A stretch of 64,000 nucleotides of DNA from Pseudomonas chlororaphis subsp. chlororaphis (GTDB lineage Bacteria; Pseudomonadota; Gammaproteobacteria; Pseudomonadales; Pseudomonadaceae), in assembly GCF_003945765.1 (NCBI RefSeq), contig NZ_CP027712.1, positions 496,001-560,000 on the forward strand, given 5' to 3'. The notes under the pieces were generated by a model, which had not been told where the DNA came from, ran no database searches, and worked only from the letters and a program-made list of their open reading frames with translations. The first letter of the stretch is position 1. Every line of letters begins with the position of its first letter. Shown one piece after another: positions 24,532 to 32,738 of the stretch. The translations under genes were made by a program, and so were the position numbers.

Positions 24532-24978
24532 TTACTCCACCTTCGCCAGGTCGCCGCGCAGCGCGACGCCTGCCATCAGGGCGCCCGCGTGGCATTCGTA
24601 GGTTTTCGCGTCCTTGCGCTCGTTGCTCTTGTAGAAGCTGGCGATGTCGGTCACGGCATTGGCGCCGACTTTCTTGGCTGCCTGGTGCAGGGTGATCAGC
24701 GCCGATTGCAGGACCCATTCGCAGGCCACTTCGTCGCTCTTGTTGAAGGCATTGGTCTTCTTGTTGGTGACCGCGCCGGCGCTGACCACCGTGACCTTGC
24801 CGGCTGGCTTGTTGCCGGCCAGGTAGAACTTCACGCTGCCGTCGATCTTGCCGGTGCTGATGGCTTCGGCGACGACCTTGTCGAACGGCAGGTACAGCGC
24901 GGTATCACGGGCCTGGCTGACGCCGGGCAGGGTGCAGAGCAGCAGGGTGGCGGCAGCGGCCAGGGTCTTCAGTTGCAT
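24532..24978 (-). CDS. Small secreted protein, often annotated as excinuclease ATPase subunit
   Basis: This 148-residue protein begins MQLKTLAAAATLLLCTLPGVSQA, a good signal peptide, followed by a compact domain rich in alternating charge (DTALYLPFDKVVAEAISTGKID). Two cysteines in EVACEW and YECHAG could form a disulfide. Nothing in it resembles the nucleotide-binding motifs of UvrA, so the database-style name is misleading. It is the last gene of the APE operon, 41 bases after the preceding lipoprotein gene. An upstream in-frame ATG at 25023 would add 15 residues and hide the signal peptide. Function unknown. Confidence 0.75.
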   Translation of the reverse strand: MQLKTLAAAATLLLCTLPGVSQARDTALYLPFDKVVAEAISTGKIDGSVKFYLAGNKPAGKVTVVSAGAVTNKKTNAFNKSDEVACEWVLQSALITLHQAAKKVGANAVTDIASFYKSNERKDAKTYECHAGALMAGVALRGDLAKVE

Positions 24979-25019
24979 GGTGGTCTCCTTGACATAGAAA
25001 GGGGGGCGGCGGTTGGCGC

Positions 25020-25466
25020 TCAATTAGGCGCGGCAATCGCCTGGGCCGAGCTGGACAGCTGTTGCGCGGTCCGTTCGTTCTGGTTGTCCTTCAGCTCGCG
25101 CAGGATGCCCTTGTCCAGCAGGCGCACCCAGCGGATGTAGTTCTTGTGGATCTTGCCGTCCGCGTAGTTCATGCCACGGCTGTCGCGGTAGAGGATCTTG
25201 TAGTGAGTCGGTGTGTACTGGATGTCGATTTCCACGTGGTACTGCTCGCGCACGGTGATCTCGGCCTGGATCAGCTCCGGGCTGATGCGCTGCACCGTCC
25301 ACTTGCGGGCGACCAGGTTTTTCAGGATCGCCTGTTTCATTTCCTCGTGGTCGGCCTTGAGGGTGGCGGGCAGGACCCGGTCCGGGGTGTACATGCGCTT
25401 GCTGGTGCACGAGACACAGGTCAGCAGGGCCAGCACGATCAGGCATGCGCGAAGCAGGGAAGACAT
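25020..25466 (-). CDS. Small lipoprotein in the aryl polyene cluster
   Basis: This 148-residue protein starts MSSLLRACLIVLALLTCVSC, with lipobox VSC and acylated C20. The mature part has a single alpha/beta domain (DHEEMKQAILKNLVARKWTVQRISPELIQAEI, VEIDIQYTPTHYKILYRDS) and a glutamine/alanine-rich tail. It is likely exported and anchored to a membrane. GGAG is eight bases upstream. It lies 23 bases after the apeR-like gene. Role unknown; cell-envelope placement of the pigment is a guess from context. Confidence 0.75.
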   Translation of the reverse strand: MSSLLRACLIVLALLTCVSCTSKRMYTPDRVLPATLKADHEEMKQAILKNLVARKWTVQRISPELIQAEITVREQYHVEIDIQYTPTHYKILYRDSRGMNYADGKIHKNYIRWVRLLDKGILRELKDNQNERTAQQLSSSAQAIAAPN

Positions 25467-25489
25467 TCCATTTTCTCCGAGGGGTAACG

Positions 25490-26719
25490 TCATTGAGGCC
25501 AGCGGCGGAAAATCAGCGAAGTGTTGACGCCGCCAAAGGCAAAGTTGTTGTTCATCACGTACTCGCAGCTCATCTGCCGGAATTCGCCGCGCAGGTAATC
25601 CAGCTCGCCGCAACGCGGGTCCACCGTGTCGAGGTTGAGGGTGTGCACGTAGAGGTCGCGGTTGAGCATCTCGATGCTGAACCAGGACTCCAGCGCGCCA
25701 CAGGCTCCCAGGGTGTGGCCGAGGAAACTCTTCTGCGAACTGATGGGCATCCGGCTGCCGAACAGGCTGCTGGTGGCCAGTGTTTCGGCAATGTCGCCCT
25801 GTTCTGTAGCGGTGCCGTGGCCGTTGACGTAACCGATGGCCGAAGGCTCGAGGCTGGCGTCTTCCAGGGCCAGCTCCATGGCGCGGCGCATGGTGGCCTG
25901 CTCCGGACGGGTGGTGTGCTGGCCGTCGGCGTTGCTGCCGAAGCCGACGATCTCGGCATGGATATGCGCGCCACGGGCCAGGGCGTGCTCCAGCTCTTCG
26001 AGCACCAGCATGCCGCCGCCCTCGCCGATCACCAGGCCGTCGCGGTCGCTGTCGTAGGGTCGCGGGCTGGTGTGCGGGGCATCGTTTTTCAGGCTGGTGG
26101 CGTAGAGCGCGTCGAACACCATGGCTTCGGTCGGGCACAGTTCTTCGGCGCCGCCGGCGAGCATCAGCGGCAGGCGGCCGAACTTGATCGCCTCATAGGC
26201 GTAGCCGATGCCCTGGCTGCCGCTGGTGCAGGCGCTGGACGTCGGGATCAGCCGGCCGGTGAGGCCGAAGAAGATGCTGATATTGGCCGCGGTGGTGTGC
26301 GGCATCATGCGCACGTAGGAGTTGGCGTTGAGGCCTTCGGCCACCGAGTTCAGCAACATGTTGCCGAATGCCTTGATCTCGTCGGTGCTGCCGGTGGACG
26401 AGCCACAGGCCACGCCCATGCGCCCATCCTTGATCGACTCGTCGCCCAGCAGGCCGGCATCGGCCAGGGCTTGCTCGGCGGCACCCACCGCGAGCCGCGA
26501 CACCCGGCCCATGCTGCGCAGCTGTTTGCGGGTCCAGTGCGCCGGTACCTTGAAGTCGTCCACGGGGCCGGCCAGGCGGGTATTGAGCTCGCTGAAGCGA
26601 TCCCATTCGTCCATCCGGCGAATGCCGCTGCGGTTGGCGCCGAAGTTGGCGACGATGGTGTCCCAGTCGCTGCCCAGCGAAGTGATGCCGGCCATGCCGG
26701 TGACGACCACACGTTTCAT
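25490..26719 (-). CDS. apeR: Beta-ketoacyl-ACP synthase (ApeR-like) of aryl polyene pathway
   Basis: This 409-residue ketosynthase carries the complete FabF-type triad: C164 (SSACTSG), H301 (VNGHGTATEQGD) and H335 (LGHTLGACGA). It is one of two active ketosynthases in the cluster and by position (O-P-Q-R order) corresponds to ApeR of characterised APE clusters. Its ATG overlaps the ketoreductase stop by one base. The family elongates ACP-bound chains with malonyl-ACP; whether this one starts or extends the polyene cannot be told from sequence. Confidence 0.9.
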   Translation of the reverse strand: MKRVVVTGMAGITSLGSDWDTIVANFGANRSGIRRMDEWDRFSELNTRLAGPVDDFKVPAHWTRKQLRSMGRVSRLAVGAAEQALADAGLLGDESIKDGRMGVACGSSTGSTDEIKAFGNMLLNSVAEGLNANSYVRMMPHTTAANISIFFGLTGRLIPTSSACTSGSQGIGYAYEAIKFGRLPLMLAGGAEELCPTEAMVFDALYATSLKNDAPHTSPRPYDSDRDGLVIGEGGGMLVLEELEHALARGAHIHAEIVGFGSNADGQHTTRPEQATMRRAMELALEDASLEPSAIGYVNGHGTATEQGDIAETLATSSLFGSRMPISSQKSFLGHTLGACGALESWFSIEMLNRDLYVHTLNLDTVDPRCGELDYLRGEFRQMSCEYVMNNNFAFGGVNTSLIFRRWPQ

Positions 26720-27447
26720 CAGACCAGGCCTCCGTTGACCGCCAGCACCTGGCGGGTGATGTAGGCGGCCTCGGCGGACATCAGGAAGTTCACCGCGCCG
26801 GCGACTTCCTCCGGGGTGCCCATGCGCTGGGCCGGGATCATCTTCAGCAGCTCGTCCACCGGCACGTTCTCGTCGAGCATGGCGGTGTCGATCAAGCCTG
26901 GCGCCACGCAGTTGACGGTGATCTTGCGTTTGCCCAGCTCGATGGCCAGGGCCTTGGCCGCGCCGATCAGGCCGGCCTTGGAAGCGCTGTAGTTGACCTG
27001 GCCACGGTTGCCGACCTGCCCGGACACCGAGGCGATGCAGACGATGCGCCCGGCCGCGCGGCGCCGGATCATCGGCATGATCAGCGGGTGCAGCACGTTA
27101 TAGAAACCGTCGAGGTTGGTACGCAGCACGGTGTCCCAGTCGTCTTCGCTCAGGGCCGGGAACGCGCCGTCGCGGGTCAGGCCGGCGTTGAGCACCACGC
27201 CGTAGTAGGCGCCATGGGCTTCCACGTCGGCTTCGAGAGCGGCCTTGCAGCTGGCGCGGTCGGTCACATCGAATTGCAGGATGCGCGCCTGGCGCCCCAG
27301 GGCCTCGACTTCGGCCTGCACGGCCTCGGCTTCGCCGCGGCCACTGCGGCAATGCAGGATCAGGTCATAGCCGGCCTGGGCCAGGCGCAGGGCGATGGCA
27401 CGGCCGATACCACGGCTGGAGCCGGTGACCAATATGGATTCAGTCAT
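26719..27447 (-). CDS. apeQ: 3-oxoacyl-ACP reductase (ApeQ/FabG-like)
   Basis: This short-chain dehydrogenase of 242 residues has the NADPH loop TGSSRGIG (residues 8-15), LNAG in the fourth strand, the catalytic serine in IASVSGQVG, and YSASKAG with the catalytic tyrosine and lysine. It should reduce beta-keto groups formed by the ketosynthases before dehydration. It overlaps the dehydratase gene by ATGA and the apeR-like gene by one base. Confidence 0.93.
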   Translation of the reverse strand: MTESILVTGSSRGIGRAIALRLAQAGYDLILHCRSGRGEAEAVQAEVEALGRQARILQFDVTDRASCKAALEADVEAHGAYYGVVLNAGLTRDGAFPALSEDDWDTVLRTNLDGFYNVLHPLIMPMIRRRAAGRIVCIASVSGQVGNRGQVNYSASKAGLIGAAKALAIELGKRKITVNCVAPGLIDTAMLDENVPVDELLKMIPAQRMGTPEEVAGAVNFLMSAEAAYITRQVLAVNGGLV

Positions 27448-27917
27448 GGCTGGACTCCTGTTGATAAAGCGGATGATTCGTTCAGGTAGCTGTCCGCCTG
27501 TGGCGGACAGAACACGTTGAGGCGGGCGACGGCCTGAATGCCAGGGGCACTCAGGTGGCATTCGAATACGCCCATGCCGTTGTCGTCTTGCAGGGAGCGC
27601 AAGGCGTGAATCTGCAGTTCGCTGCCGGCGGGGAAGTGTTCCACATTGCATTCGAACTTGCGCGTGCCGAGCAGGAACCCCAGCTCGACAGCCTGGCCTT
27701 TCTGGCGCGCATGGCAACCGGCGTAGGCGGCGACGCTCTGGGCCATCAGCTCGATGCCGACCCAGGCCGGCAGGCTGCCGTCGGCACGGTTGAACAGGCC
27801 ATCGGGCTTGACGGTGAGGCGGGTGCGGATCTGCTCTTCATCGAACCCCAGGACCTGATCGATCAGGATCATGTCGCCCGCGTGGGGCAGCAGTTCGGCG
27901 AGCGGCCAGTCAATCAT
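27444..27917 (-). CDS. apeP: ApeP-type hotdog-fold 3-hydroxyacyl-ACP dehydratase
   Basis: This 157-residue FabA/FabZ-like protein dehydrates hydroxyacyl-ACP to give the conjugated double bonds. It begins MIDWPLAELLPHAGDMILID, with the candidate catalytic H12. The central hotdog helix follows (VGIELMAQSVAAYAGCHARQKG), then the conserved GFLLGTRKFEC strand. It is distinct from the second dehydratase domain fused to the ligase at 39524-41203. ATGA overlaps join it to both neighbours. Confidence 0.88.
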   Translation of the reverse strand: MIDWPLAELLPHAGDMILIDQVLGFDEEQIRTRLTVKPDGLFNRADGSLPAWVGIELMAQSVAAYAGCHARQKGQAVELGFLLGTRKFECNVEHFPAGSELQIHALRSLQDDNGMGVFECHLSAPGIQAVARLNVFCPPQADSYLNESSALSTGVQP

Positions 27918-29110
27918 GGGGCGTCTCCGATAATCAGGCTGACGTTGTTGCCGCCGAAGGCAAAGGAGTTGCTCATCAGGCAGCGCGGAGCGTTCTGCTC
28001 CAGACGTGTGGTGGCGGTGACCCAATGCAGCTGCGGCAGTTGCGGGTCGGCCTGGGCGTCCCAGACATGGGGCGGCAGGGCATGTGCGGCGTTGTCGCTG
28101 GACAGGCTCAGCCAGCAGAACGCCGCTTCCAGGGCCCCGGCGGCGCCCAGGGTATGGCCGCTCATGGGTTTGGTCGACGAGCAAGGCACACCGGCCGGGA
28201 ACAACTGGTCGACCGCCAGGCTTTCCATGGCGTCGTTGTGCTGGGTGGCCGTGCCATGCAGGTTCAGGTAGCCGATCTGTGCGGCGTGCAGGCCGGCGTT
28301 GTGCAAGGCCTTCTGCATGGCTTGCAGGGCGCCGCGGCCACTGGGTTCGGGGGCGGAAATATGGTGCGCGTCGGAGCTGGCGCCGCCGCCGAGCAAGGCG
28401 ATCGGTTGCGCGCCGAGGGTTTCCTTGCTCATCAGGAACAGCACGGCGGCTTCGCCGATATTGATGCCGTCGCGGTTGACCGAGAACGGATTGCAGCGCT
28501 GCGCGGACACCGCCTCCAGGGCCGAGAATCCGTTGAGGGTCAGCTTGCACAGGCTGTCGACGCCACCGCACAGCACCGCGTCGCACAGGCCCAGGTCGAG
28601 CAGGCGGCGGGCGCTCATAAGCGCCCGGGCGCTGGAGGTGCAGGCGGTGGAGATCACATAGGCCGGGCCGCTGAGGTCGAGCCAGTCGGCGAGAAAATTC
28701 GCCGGCGCGCCGAGTTCCTGCTGGTGGTAGTCGTAGTCGGCCGGGAAGTGCCGGTCGCGCAGGTAATGGGCAATGCCGCGGCTGGCTTCGTCGATGCCCG
28801 AGGTGCTGGTGCCGAGGACGATACCGATGCGGCTGTGGCCGTAGCGGGCGATGGCCCGGTCGATGTCGCCACGGATCTGCTGGGCGGCCTCCAGCAGCAG
28901 CTGGTTGTTGCGGCTGCCCTGCTGCCTCAGCGGCGGCGGAATGCTCGCCAGCGGCCCCTGGACGGCGGCGACGGGCACGCTGCGCTCCGGCACCCAGCCG
29001 GCTTCGGCGCGCATGCCGGAGCAGTCGCCGGCAAACAGGCTGCGGGCCACTTGCTGCTTGTCGCGCCCAAGGGCACAGATCACCCCGAGGGCATTCAGGT
29101 AGGCCGTCAT
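27914..29110 (-). CDS. apeO: Beta-ketoacyl-ACP synthase (ApeO-like, partner of chain-length factor)
   Basis: This 398-residue ketosynthase has an intact triad, C157 (STACTSS), H285 (NLHGTATQHND) and H319 (SGHTLGAAGA), and the C-terminal NSFAFGGNN. By gene order it matches ApeO, which in characterised APE systems forms a heterodimer with the short chain-length factor ApeC (here 43032-43763). The two partners lie at opposite ends of the cluster. It overlaps the lipoprotein gene before it and the dehydratase gene after it by four bases each. Confidence 0.9.
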   Translation of the reverse strand: MTAYLNALGVICALGRDKQQVARSLFAGDCSGMRAEAGWVPERSVPVAAVQGPLASIPPPLRQQGSRNNQLLLEAAQQIRGDIDRAIARYGHSRIGIVLGTSTSGIDEASRGIAHYLRDRHFPADYDYHQQELGAPANFLADWLDLSGPAYVISTACTSSARALMSARRLLDLGLCDAVLCGGVDSLCKLTLNGFSALEAVSAQRCNPFSVNRDGINIGEAAVLFLMSKETLGAQPIALLGGGASSDAHHISAPEPSGRGALQAMQKALHNAGLHAAQIGYLNLHGTATQHNDAMESLAVDQLFPAGVPCSSTKPMSGHTLGAAGALEAAFCWLSLSSDNAAHALPPHVWDAQADPQLPQLHWVTATTRLEQNAPRCLMSNSFAFGGNNVSLIIGDAP

Positions 29111-29592
29111 GAGGCGTTCTCGGCGGTCAGCGGGCTGATGTGGTAGTGCAAGCCACGAGGCAACTCCAGACGGAAATCCAGAGCCTGGCGATAGCGGACC
29201 TGCCAGTGCGGGACGAGGTCACGCTGCGCGCCGTGCTGCCGGGCGGCTGGATAATTATCTCGCAGTTCGCCCGCGGGCGTCAGGGCGAACAGCAATGCGG
29301 CGAACAGTTCGCGGGCCTCCGGGTTCGGCGGCAACAGGCCGTCGGCCTGCCAGCGACCGGCGATCAGTTGCTGGCGCGCCAGGGGAATGCCCAGCGGGTC
29401 GATCAGCGACCAACGGATGCCCGACCCTTCGGCCTGGATCACCAGCAGCCAGTCCTGGCGCTGCCCGGCCTGTTGCCGCTCGACGTGCAGTTGCAGCGGC
29501 AGGGCCAGGCTCGGGGTTTTCTCGGGCAGCGGCGGCTGGCTGGCGCAGGCGCTCAGCAACAGCAGGCAGCCGACGAGCAGGGCACGGATCAT
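29107..29592 (-). CDS. DUF3261-like lipoprotein of aryl polyene cluster
   Basis: This 161-residue lipoprotein has the signal MIRALLVGCLLLLSAC (lipobox LSAC) and a mature beta-rich domain with RQDWLLVIQAEGSGIRWSLIDPLGIPLARQQL. It resembles the LolB-like outer-membrane lipoproteins found in APE clusters (ApeN position), which may receive the lipid-linked pigment from the LolA-like carrier encoded nearby. ATGA overlaps both sides. Function inferred from context. Confidence 0.78.
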   Translation of the reverse strand: MIRALLVGCLLLLSACASQPPLPEKTPSLALPLQLHVERQQAGQRQDWLLVIQAEGSGIRWSLIDPLGIPLARQQLIAGRWQADGLLPPNPEARELFAALLFALTPAGELRDNYPAARQHGAQRDLVPHWQVRYRQALDFRLELPRGLHYHISPLTAENAS

Positions 29593-30335
29593 CCAGCGGC
29601 ACCTTCGTGCAGGGGTTTGCGGGCAACCACATTGACCAGGGTTTCTTCCCGTTGGCCAAAGGGCTTCGGGCGACGCAGGCCGAAGCGTTCGAGCAGCCCG
29701 AAATCCTTGGCACGGCTCCACCACAGATAGGGATAAGACACATTGCGCGGGGTGAATTCAAAACCCTGTCGACGGATCATTTCCAGGTACTGCGCGGCGC
29801 TTTTCTGCACGTGCATCGGGTGGCGGAACAGCCAGCGGATCACCCAGGTGTCGATGTAGGCCTCGGTGGATTCGGCGAACAGCAGGTAACCGCCCGGCTT
29901 GAGCACGCGATAGAACTCGGCCAGGGCCTTTTCCTGTTCCACCAGGTGGTGAAAGGTCTGGTGGCAGAACAGCAGATCGACGCTGGCATCGGCCACGTCC
30001 AGGGTCGCGCAGTCGCTGCCGATCAGCTCGACCTGCAAGCCCTGGCGCTCCGCTTCTTCGCTGCTGAGCCTGAGGCTGTGCGGGTCGGCGTCCAGGCCGA
30101 TCAGGCGCCGCGGGGCGAACACCTGGCGCAGGTACTGGAACGACTTGCCCTGGCCGCAGCCGGCATCCAGCAGTACCGGGTTGCTCGGCGGCTGGTTGTC
30201 GAACAGGCGGCGCAGGTCGTTGATCGCCACCCGCAGCACATGGTGCTGCCAGGTATGGCTGCGCAGGAACCAGAAGCCGAAGCGGGTTTCCTCGACGTAG
30301 CTGGCGCTCAGGTACTGCGGCTGGGCGTCGCTCAT
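29589..30335 (-). CDS. Class I SAM-dependent methyltransferase
   Basis: This 248-residue protein has the SAM-binding motif I VLLDAGCGQGKSF, the acidic end of strand 2 in LIGLDADP, motif II ASVDLLFCHQTFHHL and the motif III LKPGGYLLF. APE head groups commonly carry O- or C-methyl groups, so methylation of the aryl ring is the likely role. It overlaps its neighbours by four bases each. The start is the ATG overlapping the upstream stop; a much longer open frame upstream is antisense-like noise. Confidence 0.87.
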   Translation of the reverse strand: MSDAQPQYLSASYVEETRFGFWFLRSHTWQHHVLRVAINDLRRLFDNQPPSNPVLLDAGCGQGKSFQYLRQVFAPRRLIGLDADPHSLRLSSEEAERQGLQVELIGSDCATLDVADASVDLLFCHQTFHHLVEQEKALAEFYRVLKPGGYLLFAESTEAYIDTWVIRWLFRHPMHVQKSAAQYLEMIRRQGFEFTPRNVSYPYLWWSRAKDFGLLERFGLRRPKPFGQREETLVNVVARKPLHEGAAG

Positions 30336-31579
30336 GGAGCCTCCATGGCGCAGATTTCCGAGAGCATGCGCAGCCGGCGCTTGGGTTCGCTGACGAACGG
30401 GTTGCGTTCGTCCCAGGCATAACCGGCGAGGATCGAACTGATCATCCGGCGAATTTCCGGCGAGCTGCCCGGGTGGTAGATCACGTCCTGGAAGGTGCCG
30501 GCGTACCAGCCTTCGACGTAGCAGCGGAAGGTGTCGACGCCGCGCTTGAGGGGGGTGGCGAATTCGCTTTCCCAATCCACGCTTTCGCCCTGCAACTGCC
30601 GATGCAGCACGGCGGCGGCCATGCTCGCCGAACGCATGGCGATGGTCACGCCGGAGGAGAACACCGGGTCGAGGAATTCCGCGGCGTTGCCCAGCAGTGC
30701 GAAGCCCGGGCCGTGCAGGGTCTTGACGTTGGCCGAGTAGCCGCCGATGGCCCGCGCCGGGGTGTCCCAGACGGCGTTGTGCAGGACCTTGGCCAGGCTC
30801 GGGGTTTCCTCGATGAAACCGCGCAGGCACTGGTCCAGGTCGTCGCCACGGCCGTCGAAATGCTCCTTGGCCGCCACCACGCCGACCGAGCAGCGGCCGT
30901 TGCTGAACGGGATGGTCCAGAACCACACATCGCGTTTGCTGGGGTGAGTGGTGATGAGGATCTTTTCCCGCTCAAAGGCCGGGCTGTCGATACGGTCTTC
31001 AATGTGGGTGAACACCGCCTGGCGGACCGGGAAGTTCGAGGGCGCCTCCAGGTCCAGCAGGCGTGGCAGTACGCGGCCGTAGCCACTGGCGTCGAGGACG
31101 AAGTCCGCTTCCACGCGGTACTCGCTGCCGTCTTCGCGCAGCACCTGCAGCTGCGGCCTGGCCAAGTTGAAGTCGGCGCTGACGATGGCCTCGCCATAAC
31201 GCACTTCAACGCCTTGCAGGGCGGCCTGATCGGCCAGCAGCTTGTCGAAGTCGGCGCGTTGCACCTGAAAGGTGGTGGGCTTGCCCTCGCTGAAGGTGTC
31301 GCCGAAATCAAAAGCGCTGTAGCGCTCGCCCCAGGCGAACGCGGCGCCGTTCTTGCGCTGGAAGCCCGCGGCGTTGACCGCCTCGAGCATGCCGGCCTCT
31401 TCGACGAAATCCAGGCAGTGGGACAGCAGGCTTTCACCGATCGAAAACCGTGGGAAATGCTGGCGCTCGACGATCAGCACGTCGTGGCCTTTGCCCTTGA
31501 GCAGCGCGGCGGCGATGGCGCCCGATGGGCCAGCGCCGATCACCACAATCTGGCGGCGTTCCATTTCAACTGTTGGCAC
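30332..31579 (-). CDS. FAD-dependent oxidoreductase with flavin-halogenase signatures
   Basis: This 415-residue protein has the FAD-binding GAGPSGAIAA (residues 15-24), GESLLSHCLDFVE, the WxWxIP motif of flavin-dependent halogenases (W219-P224), and GFALLGNAAEFLDPVFSSGV near residue 300. K76 in QRKNGAAF lies where phenol halogenases keep their catalytic lysine. It could halogenate or hydroxylate the aryl head; xanthomonadins, related aryl polyenes, are brominated. The start is GTG with AAGGAG five bases upstream; ATG at 31564 is an alternative. It overlaps the antiporter-like gene by 14 bases. Confidence 0.82.
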   Translation of the reverse strand: MPTVEMERRQIVVIGAGPSGAIAAALLKGKGHDVLIVERQHFPRFSIGESLLSHCLDFVEEAGMLEAVNAAGFQRKNGAAFAWGERYSAFDFGDTFSEGKPTTFQVQRADFDKLLADQAALQGVEVRYGEAIVSADFNLARPQLQVLREDGSEYRVEADFVLDASGYGRVLPRLLDLEAPSNFPVRQAVFTHIEDRIDSPAFEREKILITTHPSKRDVWFWTIPFSNGRCSVGVVAAKEHFDGRGDDLDQCLRGFIEETPSLAKVLHNAVWDTPARAIGGYSANVKTLHGPGFALLGNAAEFLDPVFSSGVTIAMRSASMAAAVLHRQLQGESVDWESEFATPLKRGVDTFRCYVEGWYAGTFQDVIYHPGSSPEIRRMISSILAGYAWDERNPFVSEPKRRLRMLSEICAMEAP

Positions 31580-32738
31580 TGGGGCTCCTTGCCGGTTCGG
31601 CGATGTTCTGATTCAAAGGGACCAAAGGTGTTCGGTGCAGCCCGGCCAGGGCCGGCATCAGGGTGGCGATCAGGCCCATGAGCATCAGCGCGAAGTACAG
31701 CGCCGGGCTGATCAGCTGTTGTTGCAGCAGCAGGTTGAGAAAGACGATCTCGCTCAGCCCGCGAATGTTCAGCAGCAGGCTTTCCCGCCAGCGGCTGGCG
31801 CCCTTGAAGGAGGCGCCGGCCCAGCCCAGGCCGAGCCAGTTGCCGAGCAGCTTGCTGGCAATCGGCAACAGCAGCAAGGCCCCCAGCTGTACCCAGCCGA
31901 GGCTGTCCATGGCGCTGTGCACGTTGATCTGCACGATGCCGAACGTAAGGATCAGCGGGATGGCGATAAAGGTCTGCAAACGGCTCATCCAGGCTGCCTT
32001 TAACGGCAGCACCAGCGGCACCTTGAGGGCGGCCATGCACAGCAGGTAGCCGATGCCGAAAATCAGCGCGTTGAGCTTGTAGTGCTCGGCCACCACCAGC
32101 AGGCCGAAGAAACCCAGGCTGTGCAGCAGCGGTTGGCGCAGACCGAGGCCGCGCAGGAGCAGCGGCAGGCAGGCTCCGGCCAGCGGTAGCAGCAGGCTGC
32201 TCAGGTGCAGGCTGCCCTGGGCGATGCCGAACAGGGTCCAGCAACTGAGGTCGATGAGGATCGCGGTCTGTACCAGGCGCCGGGTGGCCAGCGGCGGGTA
32301 GTCGATGTGCCGCAGGTACAGGTACAGCACCGGAATCGCGGTAATGGCGAACAGCAGGCCGACCGCCAGGGAGCTCAGCCAGGGTTGCGTCGGCAACAGC
32401 CAGACCGCCGTGGCCAGGCCACAGGCGAAGGGAATGGCGAAGCTCGGCAGGGCGATCTTCAGGCTCTGGCGGTCCAGGCGCAGGTCGATCACGTCGCTGA
32501 GGATATGTCCCAGCAGCAGGGCGAAACTCAAGCCGTAGAGGTTCTTCAGCCAGACCGGCGAGACCAGTTGGGCGCCACTCAGCTGCCAGTGCGGCTCGAT
32601 CCAGAGCAGCATCAGCAGCGGCAGGCCGAAGGTCGCCAGCAGCAACTGGCTGACGATCGGGATCAGGCCAAAACGGCTGCCGATACGGGTGGCGAGCGCG
32701 AACAGCAGCAGCGCCATGAGCCAGAACAGGGCGGTCAT
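31566..32738 (-). CDS. CPA2-type cation/proton antiporter-like membrane protein
   Basis: This 390-residue protein has about 11-12 hydrophobic segments and resembles the Kef/CPA antiporter core, for example GLSFALLLGHILSDVIDLRLD after helix 2 and NIRGLSEIVFLNLLLQQQL near the end. It lacks a cytosolic RCK domain. It sits inside the APE operon between the MMPL transporter (start overlaps its stop by one base) and the flavin enzyme. A GTG one codon earlier could also start it. Possible roles are pH or ion balance coupled to pigment export; this is speculative. Confidence 0.72.
   Translation of the reverse strand: MTALFWLMALLLFALATRIGSRFGLIPIVSQLLLATFGLPLLMLLWIEPHWQLSGAQLVSPVWLKNLYGLSFALLLGHILSDVIDLRLDRQSLKIALPSFAIPFACGLATAVWLLPTQPWLSSLAVGLLFAITAIPVLYLYLRHIDYPPLATRRLVQTAILIDLSCWTLFGIAQGSLHLSSLLLPLAGACLPLLLRGLGLRQPLLHSLGFFGLLVVAEHYKLNALIFGIGYLLCMAALKVPLVLPLKAAWMSRLQTFIAIPLILTFGIVQINVHSAMDSLGWVQLGALLLLPIASKLLGNWLGLGWAGASFKGASRWRESLLLNIRGLSEIVFLNLLLQQQLISPALYFALMLMGLIATLMPALAGLHRTPLVPLNQNIAEPARSPSANS

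Noticed and set aside
24532..24978. Excinuclease ATPase function
   Set aside because: No Walker or signature motifs, and a signal peptide is present.
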